Assembly (NCBI GenBank): GCA_023128035.1
Contig: JAGMES010000123.1
Coordinates: 1-12,085 of the forward strand
Reading direction: 5' to 3'
Source: Halanaerobiales bacterium
GTDB lineage: Bacteria > Bacillota_F > Halanaerobiia > DY22613
DNA length: 12,085 nucleotides
The translations under genes were made by a program, and so were the position numbers. Of the stretch, positions 10,001 to 12,085 are shown in pieces; position 1 is the stretch's first letter, and each line of letters begins with the position of its first letter. Below the pieces are notes generated by a model. The model worked only from the letters and a program-made list of their open reading frames with translations. It was not told where the DNA came from and made no database searches.

Positions 10001-12085
10001 TACTGTAAAAGAACCTGAGCTTACAGTATCTGCTGAAGAAATTTCAACTGGCCCTTATGAAGCAGGAGATACAGTAACATACAAAATAACAGTGGAGCAT
10101 AGTCTAGCGAGTAACGCAACAGCCTATGATGTTAAAATAACTGATATTCTACCGTTGTTAGGAGTAGATTATACAGCTTATACAGCAAATCCTGATAATC
10201 CAGGGGTAGCTACTGAAGTTGGTCAGAATATATCTTTTGGAAATGATGGAAGTATAGATATTGCTGAAGGAAATTCATTTATTTTCAACCTTACAGCTAC
10301 TCTTAACGAAACTGTAGAAGCAGATCAGGTATTGAGCAATAATGTTAATATTGAGTGGAGTAGTAAGGATGGAGTAAATGCAAATGAGAGAACTGATACT
10401 GCAAGTCTAGCAGGAACTGTTGATATCACTGTTAACGATTCTACTGCATTTACAATAGCAAGATTAGGTGATCCTAAATTTGTTATAGGTGAGACTATAG
10501 ATTATCGAATGGTAGTTACTATTAATAAAGGAACTACAACAGCGTTTAAGGTAAAAAATGTTTTACCAAATGGAATTGAGTATATTAGTTCTACTATTTC
10601 ACCTGATGGTACTGGAGATATTGGATTTACTCTTGTAAGTAAACCTTCAGTTGGAGCCACTGGTGAACTGGTATGGGATTTTGGAACTATAGTAAATAGT
10701 GGTAATAGTACTACTATAACTATTGATTTTACTACTAAAATATTAAATATTGTTGAAAATCAAGCAAATGTTCCCGCAAATAATTTTTCATATGCATCGT
10801 ATATAAATGGTGAAGGCGACAGTAATAATACCTTAACAAAAATGGATTCTTTTACAATCAAAGAACCACAACTTGCAATTTCAAAAACCTTCAACAATGG
10901 CAGTTATGATGCTAAAGACACAGTCACCTATACTATCAAAGTATGGCACAATTCAACTGTAGCACCATATGATGTGAGTGCCTATGATGTAGCGATAAGT
11001 GACATACTACCAGAGGGAATGACCTACGTAGCAGGCAGCATAAGTTCTGGTGGAACTTATAACGCTGGTACACTATCATGGAATATACCAGAAATAGATA
11101 TTACAAAAAATGTAGGCGACCCAATCATTTTAACTTATGAAGTAACCTTAAATGATACTGTTGAACCTGGAGATGTATTTGATGAGAATGTCAATGTGAC
11201 TTGGACCTCACTTTCTGGCGTGGTTGCTGGAGAAAGAGAAGGAACAGGAGGTCTTAATGACTATACTGTGACTGACTCTTCAGCATTGACATCTGCTGAT
11301 AATACTGATCTAACCTGGTCTCCGCTTGGAATAACTAACTATGCAGTTGGTGAGACAGTAACGTTCCAGCTTAAGTTATCCTTGACAGAAGGAATAACAA
11401 AAGGTGTTATAATTAGGGATACATTGCCAGCAGGTATGAAATTTGATAGTGTAAACTATCAGAATGGAAATCTAGGAATTGTGCCTAACCAAACTAACCA
11501 ACCTTTTGAAGGAGATACTGGTGAACTGGTTTGGCAATTTAGCTCAATTGATAATCCTGGAAATGCTGATATACTGGATGATTATATAACAATTGAATAT
11601 ACAGCAGTAGTTCAGGATGTTCTAGAAAATATTCGAGGAAAAGTACTAACTAGTACAGCTAAGGTGGAATATACTAACGGTCAAAGTATTGTCAAAAATA
11701 TTCTTAATGTAGATCAATATGTCACAGTAATTGAGCCAGAATTAAAAATAGAAACTGCGCTTACTTCTGTTGGCCCATATGAAGCAGGAGATACAGTAAC
11801 CTATCAAGTCACTATTAGTCATACTGCTGATAGTAACGCAACAGCTTATGATGTTGAAATTACTGATACGTTGCCAGATGAAATAACTTATGTATCATAT
11901 GCAGCTAATCCAAACGATCCTGGTGCTCCTGTGATTAGTGGACAGAACATTGCCTGGGGTGAAAACGGAGCTATTGATATTAATGATGGAGATACATTTA
12001 TATTTAATATCAATGTAACCCTTGATGATGAAGCAAAACCAGGTCAGATTTTAAGTAATGATCTTGAAGTGAAATATTCAAGCAT
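4038..12085 (+). CDS. Giant secreted DUF11/Ig-like repeat surface protein (3' end outside window)
   Basis: The frame is open from 4038 to the last base: 2682 full codons with no stop, so the C-terminus is unseen. Residues 1-25 are a signal peptide (Lys/Arg, hydrophobic 8-23, cleavage after VDA). The mature chain is all predicted beta: domains at about 26-165, 166-288, 289-418, a longer mixed stretch 419-1137, DUF11-like 1138-1270, 1271-1404 and 1405-1532, then alternating A/B domains from 1533. The DUF11 signature (G.TV.Y.I.V.N ... A.NV.I.D.LP.G..Y) is clear at ENTLP (1189-1193), INTLPEG, VNQLPAG, KNVLPNG, SDILPEG, RDTLPAG and TDTLP. The chain is visibly acidic and poor in Cys: seven residues at 169, 537, 577, 1005, 1236, 1523 and 1598, none later. 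DUF11 proteins are commonly long surface stalks or adhesins; the ligand here is unknown. A barrel-protein gene immediately upstream suggests joint display on an outer membrane. No LPXTG, dockerin or S-layer anchor is visible, but the missing C-terminus could hold one. Confidence 0.9.
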   Translation, partial: MEGKTGRFLLMLLLILISFSVSVDAIGPYLEITQTVPTAYINDTGGQDVKATFKNTGTEIAENVTVDIDLPNGGFSYKIGSLTAKFKNDVGDPGTVLTANVVDGDPFQITFDPQLDMAIGQILELTYKIATDATVTVGTHYVLSVTGNYVGSNDIDEELLEVITGAISCSFTPISPLPFEAERGEQITLEAKVENTGVGNLYGVLLETNWDIGFDSAEIVALDSNITPSLVGSSYQITLGEILSGESKYFRFNLMVADYESFALNMQLTNPGGDNFSDSIIFNLLVEQPNIAINPSNVTIDYGTPGKMNIQITNENVSAYTGSAREFKLNTNIDSTFNVTNLTIGWNYSNGVFTYTANGGVIGVDETVNLSFDLDPKNRYITNSGTISIYSDYKNDIEQSFAYPLAFATYSFINVPTINLTQTINSEATDGDDLRVFLAEQVEFQFKPTLTHVDKWKEGQDIVFTETFAVDFDVNNVIVTHGNLNWVGNAITWTLTRDQVALNPVMTVDTQFTSDADRSGRFIGNTARVDGTTVWDCNLADWVTTNFYLQSRNEEAAFLIESKYIDNLPTEGYYDVCGKDDKDVIQYRLEYNFDPISGGTWTGSTLTDELDQSQEFVPGSAQYRIDSGSWKDVPAINIISTTPLTIDLGFLKDAEFGGIDFVDGANVSFRYQLSLTNASLALGSNNVRFISRTDLRIANAIGGAGVNEDHFYQAVFVPISRALMNIGIYLNTEQVSIGQRLRATVDVAKLTPWDNNNLVVTVSTNGSYEYVGNPTYTGFGGQIPNVVLTAANPDEITFTFTNPLEVNQGGTISFDLDKTVDNNHRIDAQLDFDDDLGEHFTDTAYDIPAYQLKGVLSIIVNPDPIKITQDSMSWDINVSNIGGGVAFNVELHDFLKNVMVFDSSTVDSAPVVPNIADDGDFKDISWDLGDIPVGGSKIINMVVHTSGISTDFNGANNLSATTAWVDRDGTFHAYDTATLNNAPKFITMNSYTFLKNSADSAITLCDSGIVKLLVKNSGYTNNYNLILTQSLGQTGFQYIPGTAKIVGGLDINDPVVSGTNLIWTFDISSPDSNYLAELVEMAPGDEFEIQFAVQSGEDFNAFQKIQPSATWQTPEETGGVLRGGISTGAEFRVPINQPKITVIVKGKNITQGDSSYVDNVIASLNDRIEWKIEITNSGDATATNVILENTLPTNMSFVSVTGPGLNSVVPAVSWNIDDIPITTHEYIIEADFSGPCGPNKLNTASVRWGAAGSSSLTTPIDNEDTATLITEPALNVLAQMIPDFTTKDGRVTITIINTGAPLYNVTLTDDITNRFVVDSDSISYSAELVGPTVEPNKGDVGNVLTWQWAGPIPAGTHTISFDIRDNSATDGASDGSIVNTSLNLTYENSSSVAKAPVSSTPSFDPKKANLIITKNPSVQVANDGEVVTWTIRVTNIGETDATNVEIVDILGDGTVDNGFIYYPIGTSPAPDTALGNTLTWSNLTIGQSDFYEITLNAITKAGGKHTSKVTATEYNVDKSKSVCEDTRTAAVAVFDFDVTIDTDTGDVNDPDVDSFGEIARFTITMNFDGDDTYQNIQVINTLPEGLEYLGSFGGIELCDSVIVNGKTATFDLLGFTGTKTKNIIFDVRILDEAALGRGDVLTNDAKMSFDIDFGGGFTASFPNTLSNLQDQNSFTLKEPDVSLNSRTTNPADGSKVSAGQEIIHTLRFQNSNLANVSPGHGIKVEETIPVGERDFDPLSEGFSILKGGVTPLVADIDYAATYTSGTGKLTIVFKNTALGILQKNEYFDIEYKTKVDSSIAADVTLQHSAQLIEYYGQPVGTTGVKTYTDPNPPETVSYSTVKSDFDVNVTIPGDKKVVPGDTVSYEITLTVPKGTSVYDINLVNQLPAGIEYVNGSSSAADIGNPAPTITGNTTTGQIITWYAESDNYDIANNTGSDITYTINFDAVVLDDVTINRGDILTNLFLYNYNTIDNNSLTRTNNSAVSDTVTVKEPELTVSAEEISTGPYEAGDTVTYKITVEHSLASNATAYDVKITDILPLLGVDYTAYTANPDNPGVATEVGQNISFGNDGSIDIAEGNSFIFNLTATLNETVEADQVLSNNVNIEWSSKDGVNANERTDTASLAGTVDITVNDSTAFTIARLGDPKFVIGETIDYRMVVTINKGTTTAFKVKNVLPNGIEYISSTISPDGTGDIGFTLVSKPSVGATGELVWDFGTIVNSGNSTTITIDFTTKILNIVENQANVPANNFSYASYINGEGDSNNTLTKMDSFTIKEPQLAISKTFNNGSYDAKDTVTYTIKVWHNSTVAPYDVSAYDVAISDILPEGMTYVAGSISSGGTYNAGTLSWNIPEIDITKNVGDPIILTYEVTLNDTVEPGDVFDENVNVTWTSLSGVVAGEREGTGGLNDYTVTDSSALTSADNTDLTWSPLGITNYAVGETVTFQLKLSLTEGITKGVIIRDTLPAGMKFDSVNYQNGNLGIVPNQTNQPFEGDTGELVWQFSSIDNPGNADILDDYITIEYTAVVQDVLENIRGKVLTSTAKVEYTNGQSIVKNILNVDQYVTVIEPELKIETALTSVGPYEAGDTVTYQVTISHTADSNATAYDVEITDTLPDEITYVSYAANPNDPGAPVISGQNIAWGENGAIDINDGDTFIFNINVTLDDEAKPGQILSNDLEVKYSS
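8634..9068 (+). repeat. B-type repeat domain, unit B0
   Basis: Residues 1533-1677 of the giant protein. It opens FDFDVTIDTD, carries INTLPEGLEYLGS and GRGDVLTN, and closes with SFTLKEP leading into the next unit. It contains the last cysteine of the visible chain (1598). Confidence 0.6.
9069..9551 (+). repeat. A-type repeat domain, unit A0 (divergent)
   Basis: Residues 1678-1838. It starts EPDVSL and has GQEIIHTLRFQN and VEETIP where other A units have GDTVTY and ITDILP. At 161 aa it is the longest and most divergent A unit, so its grouping with the others rests on position and the EP start more than on identity. Confidence 0.45.
9552..10010 (+). repeat. B-type repeat domain, unit B1
   Basis: Residues 1839-1991. 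It shares SDFDVNVTI, LPAGIEYVNGS and NRGDILTN with B0 and closes VTVKEP. The match with B0 (FDV..TI; LP.G.EY; RGD.LTN) makes these two the closest B pair. Confidence 0.65.
10011..10436 (+). repeat. A-type repeat domain, unit A1
   Basis: Residues 1992-2133. Motifs are EPELTV, GPYEAGDTVTYKITVEH, SNATAYDVKITDILP, NPDNPG and LSNNVNIEWSS. It is very similar to A3, including 23 identical consecutive bases (10056-10078 and 11778-11800). Confidence 0.75.
10437..10862 (+). repeat. B-type repeat domain, unit B2
   Basis: Residues 2134-2275. It begins DSTAFTIARLGDPKFVIGET, has KNVLPNGIEYISS and ATGELVWDFGTI, and ends DSFTIKEP. It lacks the RGDxLTN motif of B0 and B1. Confidence 0.65.
10863..11273 (+). 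repeat. A-type repeat domain, unit A2
   Basis: Residues 2276-2412. It begins EPQLAISKTF and has YDAKDTVTYTIKVWH, SAYDVAISDILPEGMTYV and DENVNVTWTS. Among A0-A3 only this unit has a Lys at the SKT position (K2283) that resembles the first-strand Lys of fimbrial isopeptide (D2-type) domains. Confidence 0.7.
11274..11732 (+). repeat. B-type repeat domain, unit B3
   Basis: Residues 2413-2565. It begins DSSALTSADN and has YAVGETVTFQLKLSL, RDTLPAGMKFDS, DTGELVWQF and IRGKVLTSTAKVEY, then VTVIEP. TGELVW with B2 and RGxVLT with B0 link it to both B subtypes. Confidence 0.65.
11733..12085 (+). repeat. A-type repeat domain, unit A3 (cut by window end)
   Basis: Residues 2566-2682, still open at the window edge. 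Motifs are EPELKIE, GPYEAGDTVTYQVTISH, SNATAYDVEITDTLP, NPNDPG and LSNDLEVKYSS. It is the close relative of A1, not of its nearer neighbour A2, and shows that the alternating array continues to the right. Confidence 0.75.

Noticed and set aside
8634..12085. Direct repeats considered as a CRISPR array or mobile element
   Set aside because: The repeats are long, diverged, in frame and protein-coding. There are no short identical repeats with unique spacers, no terminal inverted repeats and no transposase.

Overview
The window is AT-rich and holds two large plus-strand genes, probably one operon, behind a roughly 350-base leader. Gene 1 (419-3997, 1192 aa) encodes an exported protein: a signal peptide, two tandem Ig-like domains, a conserved middle module, and a long beta-strand-rich C-terminal region ending in Trp, as outer-membrane beta-barrels do. 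Gene 2 starts 40 bases later (4038) and runs off the window's end with no stop. At least 2682 codons are visible. It encodes a giant exported surface protein built almost entirely of DUF11-type (conserved repeat / B_ant_repeat) and related Ig-like domains.

Organism: strong Gram-positive-style Shine-Dalgarno sites (GAGGGGGGG, GAGGAGGG) and low GC, together with a protein that looks like an outer-membrane barrel, suggest a diderm Firmicute. Halanaerobiales would fit, and the acidic secreted proteins would suit a halophile. This is inference; no rRNA or other marker gene is present.

Layout: 1-29, no feature seen; 30-69, intrinsic terminator of a gene upstream of the window; 70-418, leader with an imperfect hairpin, a weak possible 56-codon ORF that overlaps the start of gene 1 by ATGA, and no convincing promoter; 419-3997, barrel gene; 3998-4037, short intercistronic gap with a strong ribosome binding site; 4038-12085, giant repeat protein. 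Its first ~1530 residues are diverse Ig/DUF11-like domains. From residue ~1533 onward two domain types (called A and B here) alternate strictly, giving a super-repeat of about 285-315 aa.

Working model: the barrel protein sits in the outer membrane, and the repeat protein is its co-expressed, exported partner forming a long stalk or adhesin on the surface. The gene pairing, signal peptides and repeats are visible in the sequence. The physical partnership and adhesive role are inferred. No mobile element, CRISPR array, tRNA or rRNA was seen.
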